Shown one piece after another: positions 55,866 through 64,000 of a DNA stretch of 64,000 nucleotides. The first letter of the stretch is position 1. Each line of letters starts with the position of its first letter. Location: the NCBI GenBank assembly GCA_030430205.1, contig JAUIGE010000006.1, positions 1-64,000 on the forward strand, written 5' to 3'. Source of the stretch: Bacteroidia bacterium. Lineage in GTDB: Bacteria; Bacteroidota; Bacteroidia; J057. The translations under genes were made by a program, and so were the position numbers. Below the pieces are notes generated by a model that ran no database searches, was not told where the DNA came from, and worked only from the letters and a program-made list of their open reading frames with translations.

Positions 55866-56042
55866 GTTTGTCATTTCGATGAGGCTTTGCGAAGAGAAAT
55901 CTCCTGAGTTATTGATAATCAGTATTTTAATGAGTTCATGAGATTTCTCCTCGAAGACTCCCTTCGACAAGCTCAGGGCAGGCTGTCGAAATGACACCTC
56001 CTGGCGAAAAATGAAACTGATAGTTTATTTCGTCACCGTTCC
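55866..56042. repeat. Composite palindromic intergenic element, copy B
   Basis: The simple form of the element at 13455-13880: left arm gtttgtcatttcga, ctcctgag, central ttattgataatcag, right arm with one 24-bp unit (55961-55984) and ctgtcgaaatgacacctcc, then the tail gatagtttatttcgtca. The arms are inverted repeats of each other. Confidence 0.75.
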
Positions 56043-56060
56043 TAAGCTTCCGATATGAAA

Positions 56061-56097
56061 GTCTTATATGAACTTCTATGCCCTATATGGTTTTATA
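56061..56097 (+). repeat. Dispersed TATATG-type short repeat, copy 3
   Basis: Reads gtcttatatgaacttctatg then ccctatatggttttat; related to 46457-46490 and, inverted, to 7114-7139. Confidence 0.65.
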
Positions 56098-56151
56098 GAA
56101 ATCCCCATTGTCTTCACTTCTAAAATCCCTGCTCCTTGTTCGACAGGCTCA

Positions 56152-57585
56152 TCACTTCCATCCGCCGCCCAAAGAGCGGTATACATTGACCCAGGCGTGC
56201 ATTTGCAGCATTTTGATTTCTACCAAATCAAATCTGGACTCCAGCGCATCGCGCTGGGTGGTCAGGACTTCTATGTAGTCCGCCCGGGCTGCCTTGAAGA
56301 GGGTGTTGGAAATGGTGATCGACTGGGTGAGAACATCCACCTGCCGCGATTTCAGATCGTATCTCCTCTCCAGATTCTGGATGTTGGAGAGCTGATTGAG
56401 GACTTCCAGGTAGGCGGACAAAATGGTCCTTTCGTAGTTGTAAACAGCCTGTATCTGGTTGGCATTGGCCGAAAAATAAGCCGCTTTGATGGCGTTCCGG
56501 TTGATCAGCGGTTCGGTCAGTTCTCCCGCCAGGGAGATGAGGATGGATTCAGGGGCTTTTATCAGATAAGCCGGGTTAAAGGCCTGTAAGCCTAAAGCTG
56601 CCGAGATGTCCAGCGAAGGATAAAAATTGGCTTTGGCCACCTGCACATCCAGTTTGGCTGCTGCCAACTGGTACTCAGCCTGCCGGATATCCGGGCGATT
56701 GGCCAACAGTTGGGAGGGGATACCTGCCCGGATACTATCCGGCAGCAACTCACTGAAATCCAGCGAATTGCGGGAAACCGGCGAAGGATACCTCCCCACG
56801 AGAAAGTTGATCCGGTTCTCCGTTTCAATGATTTTTTGCAAAATATCGTAGCGAAGACCCTGGGTATTGAGGACTTCCGCCTCAAATTTCCGCACGGCCA
56901 GTTCGGTCACCCGCGCAGCCTGTTTCTGTACCCGCACGATTTCGAGGGCATTGCGCTGAATCTCCAGGTTTTGATTCACGATATCCAACTCATTGTCCAG
57001 GGCGAGCAATTCGTAATACGAATGGGCAATCTCGGCAATCAGGTTGGTGACCATGAAGTTTTTGCCTTCAATGGTGGATAGATAGCGCTTCATCGCGGAC
57101 TCTTTGGCATTGCGCAGCTTATGCCAGATGTCCACTTCCCAGCTGGCGTAAGCCTGCAGGCCAAAATCCGGCACGGGCTCGGGCATTTCTTTGCCAGGTT
57201 TAATCTCTGTTGTAGCTTCACTCGCTCCCAGCGGCGTATAACGCGCTTTTTTGTCTACTCCCGTTCCGGCTCTCAGCCCCACAAAGGGGAGGTATTCCCC
57301 TTTTCGTGCAGTGATTTCGTTTTTGTCGATCTCAATTTCCTGGAGGGTAATGTTCAACTCCTGGTTGTTTTCAAGCGCTGTATCGATCAGCGCACGCAGG
57401 TAGGGATCGGTAAAATAATCCTGCCACAGGATCTTTGCAGAATTCAGCGTGTCCGCCTGCGCTTTTGCATAGCTCTTTGGCACAGCTGTATTTGCATTTT
57501 TTTCTACCAAAGTCGGCACACAAGCTGTCAGACTCAACATGAGACAGCTTGCTGCCAGGCATTTATAAATGATTCTTCTAAACAT
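56152..57585 (-). CDS. RND efflux outer-membrane factor, lipoprotein (TolC/NodT type)
   Basis: 477 residues from the ATG at 57585; a TTG three codons upstream is less likely. Type II signal peptide with lipobox SLTAC, lipidated Cys22. The rest is the duplicated outer-membrane efflux fold: NNQELNITLQEIEIDKNEI, NRPDIRQAEYQLAAAKLDVQVAKANFYPSLDISAALG is spread over the helix-strand unit (RPDIRQAE is the signature), and the second-half SYLEVL-type helix. It forms the trimeric outer-membrane and periplasmic channel of a tripartite pump. Its start overlaps the stop of the pump gene by 8 bp, so it is translationally coupled as the last gene of the operon. Confidence 0.94.
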   Translation of the reverse strand: MFRRIIYKCLAASCLMLSLTACVPTLVEKNANTAVPKSYAKAQADTLNSAKILWQDYFTDPYLRALIDTALENNQELNITLQEIEIDKNEITARKGEYLPFVGLRAGTGVDKKARYTPLGASEATTEIKPGKEMPEPVPDFGLQAYASWEVDIWHKLRNAKESAMKRYLSTIEGKNFMVTNLIAEIAHSYYELLALDNELDIVNQNLEIQRNALEIVRVQKQAARVTELAVRKFEAEVLNTQGLRYDILQKIIETENRINFLVGRYPSPVSRNSLDFSELLPDSIRAGIPSQLLANRPDIRQAEYQLAAAKLDVQVAKANFYPSLDISAALGLQAFNPAYLIKAPESILISLAGELTEPLINRNAIKAAYFSANANQIQAVYNYERTILSAYLEVLNQLSNIQNLERRYDLKSRQVDVLTQSITISNTLFKAARADYIEVLTTQRDALESRFDLVEIKMLQMHAWVNVYRSLGGGWK

Positions 57586-60500
57586 GGTTTTCAATTACTT
57601 CAGTTAATGGATTTTCGTATTCATCTCTCAGCAGGTGGCGGCCATCTGACAGGGTGCCGAAAATGTAATAGAGGCCCGGGACGACGATTACGCCGAAAAT
57701 CGTTCCCAGCAGCATGCCTCCCAGGGCTGAGCCCCCGATGGTACGGTTGCCAATGGCGCCGGCTCCGCTGGCCATGACAAGAGGGATCAATCCCGCAACA
57801 AATGCGAAGGATGTCATCAGGATCGGACGAAAGCGCACACGAGCGCCTTCAATGGCAGCTTCAAAAACGCTTGCACCATGGTTGTGCTTTTGCACGGCAA
57901 ATTCGACGATCAAAACAGCATTTTTACCCAACAAACCGACCAGCATAATCAGTCCGATCTGGGCATAAATGTCGTTGTCCAGCCCCATGAAATTGAGCAG
58001 CAAAAACGAGCCGAATACCCCCACAGGCAGGGAAAAAATCACCGCCAGCGGCAGCAGGAAACTCTCATACTGGGCCGCAAGTACCAGGTAGACAAATGCA
58101 AGTACCACCAGGAAAATGAAAATAGCTTCATTGCCACTTTTGGCCTCATCATAGGAAAGGCCTTCCCAGGCGATGTCGTAGCCTTTGGGCAAAGTCTCGC
58201 TGGCAACTTCCCGGATGGCCGCGATGGCGTCGGCGGTGGTATATCCCTTGGCCGGCAGGCCCTGAATGGCTGCCGAATTGTACATATTGTAGCGGGTAAT
58301 TTCATTGGGGCCCTGCTGCTTTTCGATCTTCATAAAGGAAGAATAAGGCACCATTTCTCCCTGATCATTTTTGACAAAAAGCTTCAACACATCCGAGGGA
58401 AGCCTGCGAAATTCCGGCGCGGACTGAACATAGACTTTGAAAAAGCGGTCAAAGCGAATAAAGCCCTGCTCATAGGTACTACCGATCAGGATGTTGAGGT
58501 TTTCCATCGCATCGCCGATAGACACGCCTTTTTGCATCGCTGCTTCATTGTCTATCACCAGTTCATATTGCGGATAGTTGGCAGCGAAAAAGGTGAACAA
58601 ACCGGCCAGCTCCTTTCGCTTGCCCAAATTGTCCATGAATTCCTGGTTGATTTTATCAAATGCGTGGTAATCGGTATTGGTGGTTTTGTCCAGCAATCGC
58701 ATGGAAAAACCGCCGGATGATCCAAAGCCCGGCACGGCAGGCGGCTCAAAAAACTCTACCACCGCGCCCAGGTCCCGGGTATGCTCTTCCAGCTCTTCCA
58801 TGATTTCTTTGACGGATTTCTCTCGCTCCGACCAGCCTTTCAGGTTGATCAGGCAGGTACCCGCATTGGAGCCCCGACCTTCGGTCATGATCTCGTAACC
58901 CGCCAGGGAAGAAACGGATTCTACCCCTTCAATTTCTTCACAGATTTGCTGTAGCTTTTGGGACACCTGGTTGGTTCTTTCGAGGGTAGCGCCGGGAGGC
59001 GTCTGGATAATGGCATAAATGGTTCCCTGGTCTTCACCCGGAATAAATCCTTTGGGCAGCACCTGATTTTCAAAAAATATACCCGCACCAAATGCCAATA
59101 ATATTCCGAATGTGACCAACCTCCGGTTGACGATCAACCTGAGCAGGGAAACATATTTTCCCGTAAGCTTTTCAAATCCGCTGTTAAAGGCGTCGAGTGC
59201 TTTCTTCAGCAGGTTTCTTTTTCTGACTTTTCCATGTGGATTTTTCAAAATCATCGCACACAAAACCGGGGTAAGGGTAAGCGCAACGACGCCCGAAAGC
59301 ACAATGGAGGTAGCCATGGTAATGGAAAACTGTCGGTAAAAGATCCCTACAGGGCCCGACATAAATGCCACAGGAACAAATACAGCCGTCATAACCAGGG
59401 TAATGGCGATGATCGCTCCGCTGAGTTCATGCACCACCTCCTGGGTAGCTTTATAGGGAGAAAGGTGCTTCTCTTCCATCTTGGCATGCACGCCCTCCAC
59501 CACCACAATCGCATTGTCCACCACGATACCGATGGCCAGAACCAGAGCAAATAAGGTAATCAGGTTGATGGAAATGCCAAAAAGCTGCATGAAAAAGAAT
59601 GCGCCAATCAGCGATACAGGCACCGCCAGGGTAGGTATGAGCGTGGAGCGCCAATCGCCCAGAAATACGAATACCACCAATGCGACCAGCAAAAAGGCTT
59701 CCGCCAGGGTATGCAGTACTTTCTCGATGGAGGCATCCAAAAACTGGGAAACGTCATAGCTGATTTTGTAATCCACGCCCGGCGGAAAACTGACTTTCAT
59801 TTCCTCAAGCAGGCTTTTGACTTCTTTGATGACATCGCTGGCATTGGTGCCGTAGTTTTGTTTCAGGACAATGGCCGCCGAAGGATGGCCATCCAGGTTG
59901 GAATAGATGTCAAAAAATTCACTGCCCAATTCTACCTGGGCTATATCTCTCAGGTGAATACTTTCACCCTCCGAATTGGCCCGGATGATGACTCCTTCAT
60001 ACTCCTCCGGCTTGTTATACCTGCCTTTATAGGTCAATACATATTCGAGGGACTGGGCAGCGATACCGGAACTTTGGCCCAGCCTGCCGGGACGCCCGAT
60101 GATACTTTGCTCGGCCAAAGCCTCCATGACTTCTTCGACAGAGATGTTGTAAGCCCGCATGCGGTCGGGATTTAGCCAAACCCGCATGGCATAGGTGCGG
60201 CTTCCCAATATTTGGGAGCGGGCAACGCCATTGATCCTGTTGATTTCAGGAATCATTTTGACGTTGGCGTAGTTGTATAAAAACTTCTCATCCAGCTCCT
60301 TATCTGTGCTGTAGAGGTTGACATACATCAACATACTGGGCTGAATGGGGGTAATGATGACGCCCTCCCGCTGAACGAGTTCAGGCAAAAGGGGCATCAC
60401 CTGGTCCACCCTTGTCTTGACCCGTATCACCGCCAGGTTGGGGTCGGTACCGGGTTCAAAAATCACCCGCAGGGTGGCTTCTCCGGCGCTTGTGGCATCT

Positions 60501-60739
60501 GTAGCCATATAGCGCATGCCCTGCACGCCATTGATGGCGTTCTCCAGGGTGATCAGGGTCGATTTCACCAGTACATCGGCACTGGAGCCGGGATAGGCAA
60601 TAAATATATTGACGGTCGTTGGAGCAATTTGGGGAAATTGTGAGATAGGGAGCGTTTTGATAGCCAGGCCTCCTATAAAAACAATGACAACCGAAATCAC
60701 TATCGCAAAGACGGGTCTGTGTAAGATTTTACTAAACAT
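57578..60739 (-). CDS. RND multidrug efflux pump, inner-membrane transporter (HAE1/AcrB type)
   Basis: 1053 residues, full length for the family. Twelve membrane helices in the usual pattern (first at 10-28, then clusters near 340-555 and 875-1030) with two large periplasmic loops. The proton-relay segment is LAIGIVVDNAIVVVE: D408 matches AcrB Asp407, but the neighbouring Asp is Asn409. The Lys of helix 10 is present (GLLGKNAVLIVEFA). Asp-Asn occurs in many HAE1 pumps outside enterobacteria. It exports amphipathic compounds from the periplasm or outer leaflet using proton motive force. It lies 26 bp after the adaptor gene and overlaps the outer-membrane factor gene. Confidence 0.96.
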   Translation of the reverse strand: MFSKILHRPVFAIVISVVIVFIGGLAIKTLPISQFPQIAPTTVNIFIAYPGSSADVLVKSTLITLENAINGVQGMRYMATDATSAGEATLRVIFEPGTDPNLAVIRVKTRVDQVMPLLPELVQREGVIITPIQPSMLMYVNLYSTDKELDEKFLYNYANVKMIPEINRINGVARSQILGSRTYAMRVWLNPDRMRAYNISVEEVMEALAEQSIIGRPGRLGQSSGIAAQSLEYVLTYKGRYNKPEEYEGVIIRANSEGESIHLRDIAQVELGSEFFDIYSNLDGHPSAAIVLKQNYGTNASDVIKEVKSLLEEMKVSFPPGVDYKISYDVSQFLDASIEKVLHTLAEAFLLVALVVFVFLGDWRSTLIPTLAVPVSLIGAFFFMQLFGISINLITLFALVLAIGIVVDNAIVVVEGVHAKMEEKHLSPYKATQEVVHELSGAIIAITLVMTAVFVPVAFMSGPVGIFYRQFSITMATSIVLSGVVALTLTPVLCAMILKNPHGKVRKRNLLKKALDAFNSGFEKLTGKYVSLLRLIVNRRLVTFGILLAFGAGIFFENQVLPKGFIPGEDQGTIYAIIQTPPGATLERTNQVSQKLQQICEEIEGVESVSSLAGYEIMTEGRGSNAGTCLINLKGWSEREKSVKEIMEELEEHTRDLGAVVEFFEPPAVPGFGSSGGFSMRLLDKTTNTDYHAFDKINQEFMDNLGKRKELAGLFTFFAANYPQYELVIDNEAAMQKGVSIGDAMENLNILIGSTYEQGFIRFDRFFKVYVQSAPEFRRLPSDVLKLFVKNDQGEMVPYSSFMKIEKQQGPNEITRYNMYNSAAIQGLPAKGYTTADAIAAIREVASETLPKGYDIAWEGLSYDEAKSGNEAIFIFLVVLAFVYLVLAAQYESFLLPLAVIFSLPVGVFGSFLLLNFMGLDNDIYAQIGLIMLVGLLGKNAVLIVEFAVQKHNHGASVFEAAIEGARVRFRPILMTSFAFVAGLIPLVMASGAGAIGNRTIGGSALGGMLLGTIFGVIVVPGLYYIFGTLSDGRHLLRDEYENPLTEVIENHV

Positions 60740-60765
60740 TTCTTTTCCTTTTTGAGATAATGAGC

Positions 60766-61854
60766 TTACTCCGCATATAAATCCAATTTCGTCAGGACAA
60801 GCTGCGGTTCAACGAATTCATAGTGTATTTCCTGTTCTTCCCGGACCAGGCGTAGACCTTCCAACAGAATTTTGTCATTTTCAGCCAGCCCCCCCAACAC
60901 CACGTATAGATGTGGCATTTCTTCACCGATGGTAATCTGTCTTGATTGGATTCGGTTTTCTGCATCCACCACGAAGACATACTTCTTATCCAGAACCTCA
61001 AAAGTGGCTTTCTGGGGAATCAGGAGAGCTCCTTTCAGGGGTACACGCATTTGGATATTTCCTGTTTCTCCATGTCGAAGGAGCTTGTTGGGATTGGGAA
61101 ATGTTGCCCGAAAGGCGATATTCCCCGTCTCATTGTTAAAATCAGCTTCAATGGTTTCCACCACACCCACCTGATCAAACAAGCGGTTGTTTGCCATCAA
61201 CAGATGCACTTGTGTTTTTTCCTGGCTTTTGACACGCGTTTCATAATCCAGGTACTCGGCTTCGGGCACATTAAAATAGACCCACATCTTGCTGTTGTCA
61301 GAGAGGGTCGTGAGCAACTCCCCTTCGTCCAGCAGGCTACCCTGCCGTACCTGAAAGCGATCCATGATCCCATCAAAAGGGGCCCGTATGTCCGTAAATC
61401 CCATGTGTACCTGGGCCAGGGACATCTCCGCTTTGGCCTTATCGAGTTTTGCCTTGACCAGGGCCAATTCATTTTTAGAAACCACATCGCTGTCCGCAAG
61501 CGCTTTGGTATTCTGGTATTCAATCTCTGCAAAATTGACCTCAGCCTCTGCCTTTTGCAGTTCGGCCTGGTAAAGCATGGGCATGATCTGAAACATGCGT
61601 TGCCCCTTTTTTACAAATTGTCCTTCGTCGACAAAAATATCCTGCAAATAGCCTCTTTCGAGCGCTCTTAGCTCAATATGTTGGATAGAATGGATCTGGC
61701 ATACATAATCTTTTGTAATGGAGGTATCCATTCTGACCGGACTGGTCACCAAAAAGCGGGTTTCCGCTTCTTTTTCTTCTTTTTTTTCTTCACAGCTTGT
61801 CGACAACAATACTGTACACAAGCCCATGAGAATGAGAGTTCTTTTCAATAACAT
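60766..61854 (-). CDS. RND efflux periplasmic adaptor (membrane-fusion protein), lipoprotein
   Basis: 362 residues. Type II signal peptide, lipobox LSTSC with lipidated Cys21, followed by a Glu/Lys linker. The biotinyl-lipoyl halves flank a helical hairpin of about 75 residues (AELQKAEAEVNFAEIEYQ, ELALVKAKLDKAKAEMSLA); the second half is FTDIRAPFDGIMDRFQVRQG. Beta-barrel and membrane-proximal domains follow. It joins the pump to the outer-membrane factor. It is the first pump gene of a three-gene operon on the minus strand; the small secreted gene upstream (114 bp away) may belong to the same transcript. No dedicated regulator is adjacent except the partial hybrid regulator, which is divergent. 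Confidence 0.95.
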   Translation of the reverse strand: MLLKRTLILMGLCTVLLSTSCEEKKEEKEAETRFLVTSPVRMDTSITKDYVCQIHSIQHIELRALERGYLQDIFVDEGQFVKKGQRMFQIMPMLYQAELQKAEAEVNFAEIEYQNTKALADSDVVSKNELALVKAKLDKAKAEMSLAQVHMGFTDIRAPFDGIMDRFQVRQGSLLDEGELLTTLSDNSKMWVYFNVPEAEYLDYETRVKSQEKTQVHLLMANNRLFDQVGVVETIEADFNNETGNIAFRATFPNPNKLLRHGETGNIQMRVPLKGALLIPQKATFEVLDKKYVFVVDAENRIQSRQITIGEEMPHLYVVLGGLAENDKILLEGLRLVREEQEIHYEFVEPQLVLTKLDLYAE

Positions 61855-61967
61855 GTTGATTAACGATAATGGTTGATGGATTAACTACTATGCGGCAGCC
61901 AGAATACCGGATACCGTGATGAGTGGGTATAAAGCCTACCCATTCGTCATTTTAGGGGGAATAACAA

Positions 61968-62366
61968 TCAATTTCTGAACACGCAGAATACGATATTCAG
62001 TGAGTTACAAGAGGGTGAAGGATGAAGCTGGCCACTGAGACACCAGCGGTTTCTGGGAGAGTGAAAATAAGTTTCTGTTGGGCTTGTGCAGACCGGATGG
62101 GCCGCGCTGTTCCTGGATTCCTGGGGCTTGCCCGAAGCCATGTGGATACGGCGCTTCTCCTCATTTTCCTTTACTTCAATAAGCCTTACTTCTAATCTGA
62201 AGGCTTTATGTACAGTATGAAGTTGAGAAGTCGAGGGTGAAAAAGAGGAAGTCTGTACCTCAAAATGGAAAGCATCTTCCTGGCTTACATGGGCATCCAG
62301 CCGGGTGCTTAGCCCCAGTAAAAGTATGCAACATGTTAACAGAAATTGTACTAACTTTTTTTCCAT
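61968..62366 (-). CDS. Small secreted protein preceding the efflux operon
   Basis: 132 residues from the ATG at 62366; an in-frame Met 19 codons upstream would put extra residues before the signal peptide. Signal peptide about 1-25 (CCILLLGLSTRLDAH). The mature protein is short, rich in His, Ser and Arg, with Cys late in the chain (HPVCTSP, NRWCLSG, PSCNS, FCVF). No family is recognised. Small Cys-containing secreted proteins ahead of efflux operons are sometimes linked to metal or redox sensing, but there is no direct evidence of that here. The reading frame after residue 75 looks low in complexity, so a frameshifted 3' end is possible. Confidence 0.5.
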   Translation of the reverse strand: MEKKLVQFLLTCCILLLGLSTRLDAHVSQEDAFHFEVQTSSFSPSTSQLHTVHKAFRLEVRLIEVKENEEKRRIHMASGKPQESRNSAAHPVCTSPTETYFHSPRNRWCLSGQLHPSPSCNSLNIVFCVFRN

Positions 62367-62548
62367 TTCGCGCCAAATGTAGAAAAGGCAAACTGTATTG
62401 ACAAACTTTATTTTCAAATACAATTTGATTCGCGGGTAAACGAGAGAAGCTGGTATTTGGTTTATTCCCGGTCTTTTTTTGATAGAGGGCCTTCTATCTT
62501 TTGGAAATATTTGAATTTGGGTTGATTGTTGTTGAAATTAGCTTCCTT
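62367..62548. promoter_or_regulatory. Divergent control region, efflux operon and second hybrid regulator
   Basis: 182 bp, AT-rich, between the minus-strand efflux-associated gene and the plus-strand regulator. No clear operator. The hybrid regulator may control the efflux operon as well as genes beyond the window. Confidence 0.45.
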
Positions 62549-64000
62549 ATGAATTGGGGGAAGTTATTCGTTTTAGGCTGCTTGCTCATAGTCTCACATC
62601 TTTGCTGGGGGCAGGACTACCTGGCTACGGTCCGCCAATATGGCGTTGCAGATGGCCTGTCACACCGTGAAGTCTACGGCATTCATGAGGACCAGCGGGG
62701 CTTCATCTGGTTTGGCACCAAATATGGCCTGAATCGCTTCGACGGCTATCAATTCAAATGGTATTCCCGCGAAAAAAACGGCCTTAGCTCCAATGTTATT
62801 CATCACATCATGGAGGATGCCGCCCACCGCCTGTGGCTATTTGAAAGCGATAATTGGTATCACAAAACGCCCCATACCCAAATTTCCATCTTCGATGTCG
62901 AGCAGGAAAAAGCCATTTCTCCAGCATCTATTCCCGGATTGGAAGACTTGTTGGAGGCCCGGACACTGACGGGTTACCTGGCTTCGCCCCAACACACCCT
63001 TTACTTTAGCAAAAACAGCCAGCTTATCCGGTACCGGCCCGAAGAGGGATTGAAAAGCTATGCTTTTTCAGAATGGGAAGACTTTCAGATAAAATATTAT
63101 ACCTCAGACGATCATATCTGGGGAATCCGTGACAAAAAAATCCTGCTTGAGCTGGATACTTTGGGAAATGTCATTTCTCAATTTACCCTAGAAAAGCTGG
63201 CCAGTGAGGATTTTCGAGTGAAAATATTGGGAAAAGACACGGAAGGGAAGCTTTCCTTCACCCTCTACCACAACAGAAATTTCAAGGAAGGGAACAGCCG
63301 GCATGAGGTTTATCAACTCGATAAAACGGGTACATTTACCCTCCTCAATGAGCAGTTAGCCCAGGAACATAGGTTCCCTACAGATTGGGGAAGTGAATAT
63401 TTTTACCAGGCCCAACGAGATCTGTATTGGTACAAAGTGCTGCCGAAATTTTTTGTTTTTCAGAAAAAGGGGGGAATGATTTATGATTTCACGCATTCCT
63501 ATCCCGAGCTGGCCAATTCGCAGATTCACGAGATTTACTTTGACAATTCAGATAGAATCTGGTTGAGCAATACGCAAGGTCTTTTTCAAATCGACTTTAA
63601 CAGGAATCCCTTTCAACGCATCCTTTTTCAGGATCCATTGACCCAAAAGGCAGATAAAGTCAGTTGTCGTGCTTTATGGGTAGATGGGAAAAAACTGCAT
63701 ATAAACAGCTATCAAGGAGTTTTTATCCATGATCTTGATCACCAGACCACTTCCAAAAGGCCTTATCAGGACGATATAAACATCGGTGAGCCTGACCTTA
63801 TTTTCTATGATCCTTTGGCGATTTTCAAGGACAGCAAAGGTAACTTTTGGTATGGAGAAGAAAGGCTTATCAAAATAGATACAGCAGCTAACATCCAGGT
63901 GTACAGAACCATCGGAGATCACAATCCTGAGATTTGGAGTATATGGGAAGGGCCCACAGGGCGCATCTGGTTGGGAACCAACTCAGGCTTGATGTATTTT
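62549..64000 (+). CDS. Hybrid two-component system regulator, N-terminal part (runs off the window)
   Basis: The first 484 codons, open to the last base. Signal peptide 1-22 (LCWGQ end), then Reg_prop propeller repeats: VYGIHEDQRGFIWFGT, IHHIMEDAAHRLWLFE, IHEIYFDNSDRIWLS and SIWEGPTGRIWLGT. It aligns end to end with the N-terminal part of the regulator at 35238-39374, sharing long stretches such as GLNRFDGY.FKWYSREKNGLSS and MEDAAHRLWLFE. Differences concentrate in the propeller loops (DVEQEKAISPASIPG, SRHEVYQLDK), the ligand-binding part of such sensors. By homology the missing part should hold a membrane helix, kinase, receiver and AraC domain. The start ATG is 182 bp from the divergent gene. 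Confidence 0.9.
   Translation, partial: MNWGKLFVLGCLLIVSHLCWGQDYLATVRQYGVADGLSHREVYGIHEDQRGFIWFGTKYGLNRFDGYQFKWYSREKNGLSSNVIHHIMEDAAHRLWLFESDNWYHKTPHTQISIFDVEQEKAISPASIPGLEDLLEARTLTGYLASPQHTLYFSKNSQLIRYRPEEGLKSYAFSEWEDFQIKYYTSDDHIWGIRDKKILLELDTLGNVISQFTLEKLASEDFRVKILGKDTEGKLSFTLYHNRNFKEGNSRHEVYQLDKTGTFTLLNEQLAQEHRFPTDWGSEYFYQAQRDLYWYKVLPKFFVFQKKGGMIYDFTHSYPELANSQIHEIYFDNSDRIWLSNTQGLFQIDFNRNPFQRILFQDPLTQKADKVSCRALWVDGKKLHINSYQGVFIHDLDHQTTSKRPYQDDINIGEPDLIFYDPLAIFKDSKGNFWYGEERLIKIDTAANIQVYRTIGDHNPEIWSIWEGPTGRIWLGTNSGLMYF

Larger units (their letters stand above)
55754..56151. other. 398-bp spacer between converging genes
   Basis: No credible gene. Contains the palindromic element copy B (55866-56042) and the third TATATG-type repeat (56061-56097). 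The plus-strand MORN/TPR gene and the minus-strand efflux operon converge here. Confidence 0.7.

Noticed and set aside
57121-57777. Plus-strand open frame antisense to the efflux genes
   Set aside because: Overlaps the OMF and pump genes on the other strand; no domain or signal features.
61923-61942. Terminator after the small efflux-associated gene
   Set aside because: The tgggta/taccca stem is short and has no T run on the transcribed strand.

Overview
The window looks like the chromosome of a gliding or filamentous member of the Bacteroidota, most like Saprospiria. This rests on type IX secretion (T9SS) C-terminal sorting domains with the NYPNP motif, one-protein hybrid two-component systems with Reg_prop propellers and an AraC output, TPR histidine kinases, Bacteroidota-type lipoproteins, and AT-rich intergenic DNA full of palindromic repeats. 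No rRNA, tRNA, CRISPR array, integrase or transposase was seen.

Left part (1-15 kb). A large secreted multidomain protein and a small secreted protein overlap on the minus strand; the large one carries a G10 tract inside its signal-peptide codons. Next is a divergent two-component system (NarL-type regulator, TPR kinase). A minus-strand block from 7.2 to 11.7 kb encodes two jelly-roll proteins, two retropepsin-like aspartyl proteases, a lipoprotein and an OmpR-type regulator whose kinase is divergent. Both protease genes have the same 36-bp promoter element, made of TTACA half-sites repeated every 10 bp, which could be the binding site of the neighbouring regulator. A repeat-rich spacer and one secreted hypothetical protein follow.

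Centre (15-54 kb). Five giant paralogues of about 2,160-2,200 residues lie head to tail, about 32 kb in all. Each has a signal peptide, a divergent Cys-containing head, two Fn3-like domains, transthyretin-like domains, long beta-rich regions of unknown family, a mirrored A-B-B'-A' module and a T9SS sorting domain. A complete hybrid two-component regulator sits between copies 3 and 4, and a degraded TPR-LuxR regulator between copies 4 and 5. The copies group differently in different segments ({2,3} against {1,4,5}; {2,5} against {1,3,4}; {1,2} against {3,4,5}), which points to recombination or gene conversion inside the array. Together with the variable heads and in-frame palindromic insertions, this is the best candidate for an undescribed system: a self-diversifying family of secreted or cell-surface proteins with its own regulators.

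Right part (54-64 kb). Two secreted proteins (DUF6924-like; MORN/TPR) share an almost identical leader and signal-peptide cassette. They are followed by a repeat element also present at 13.5 kb, a minus-strand RND efflux operon (adaptor, pump, outer-membrane factor) preceded by a small secreted protein, and the first 484 codons of a second hybrid regulator closely related to the one inside the array. That regulator runs off the window, so the array may continue to the right.
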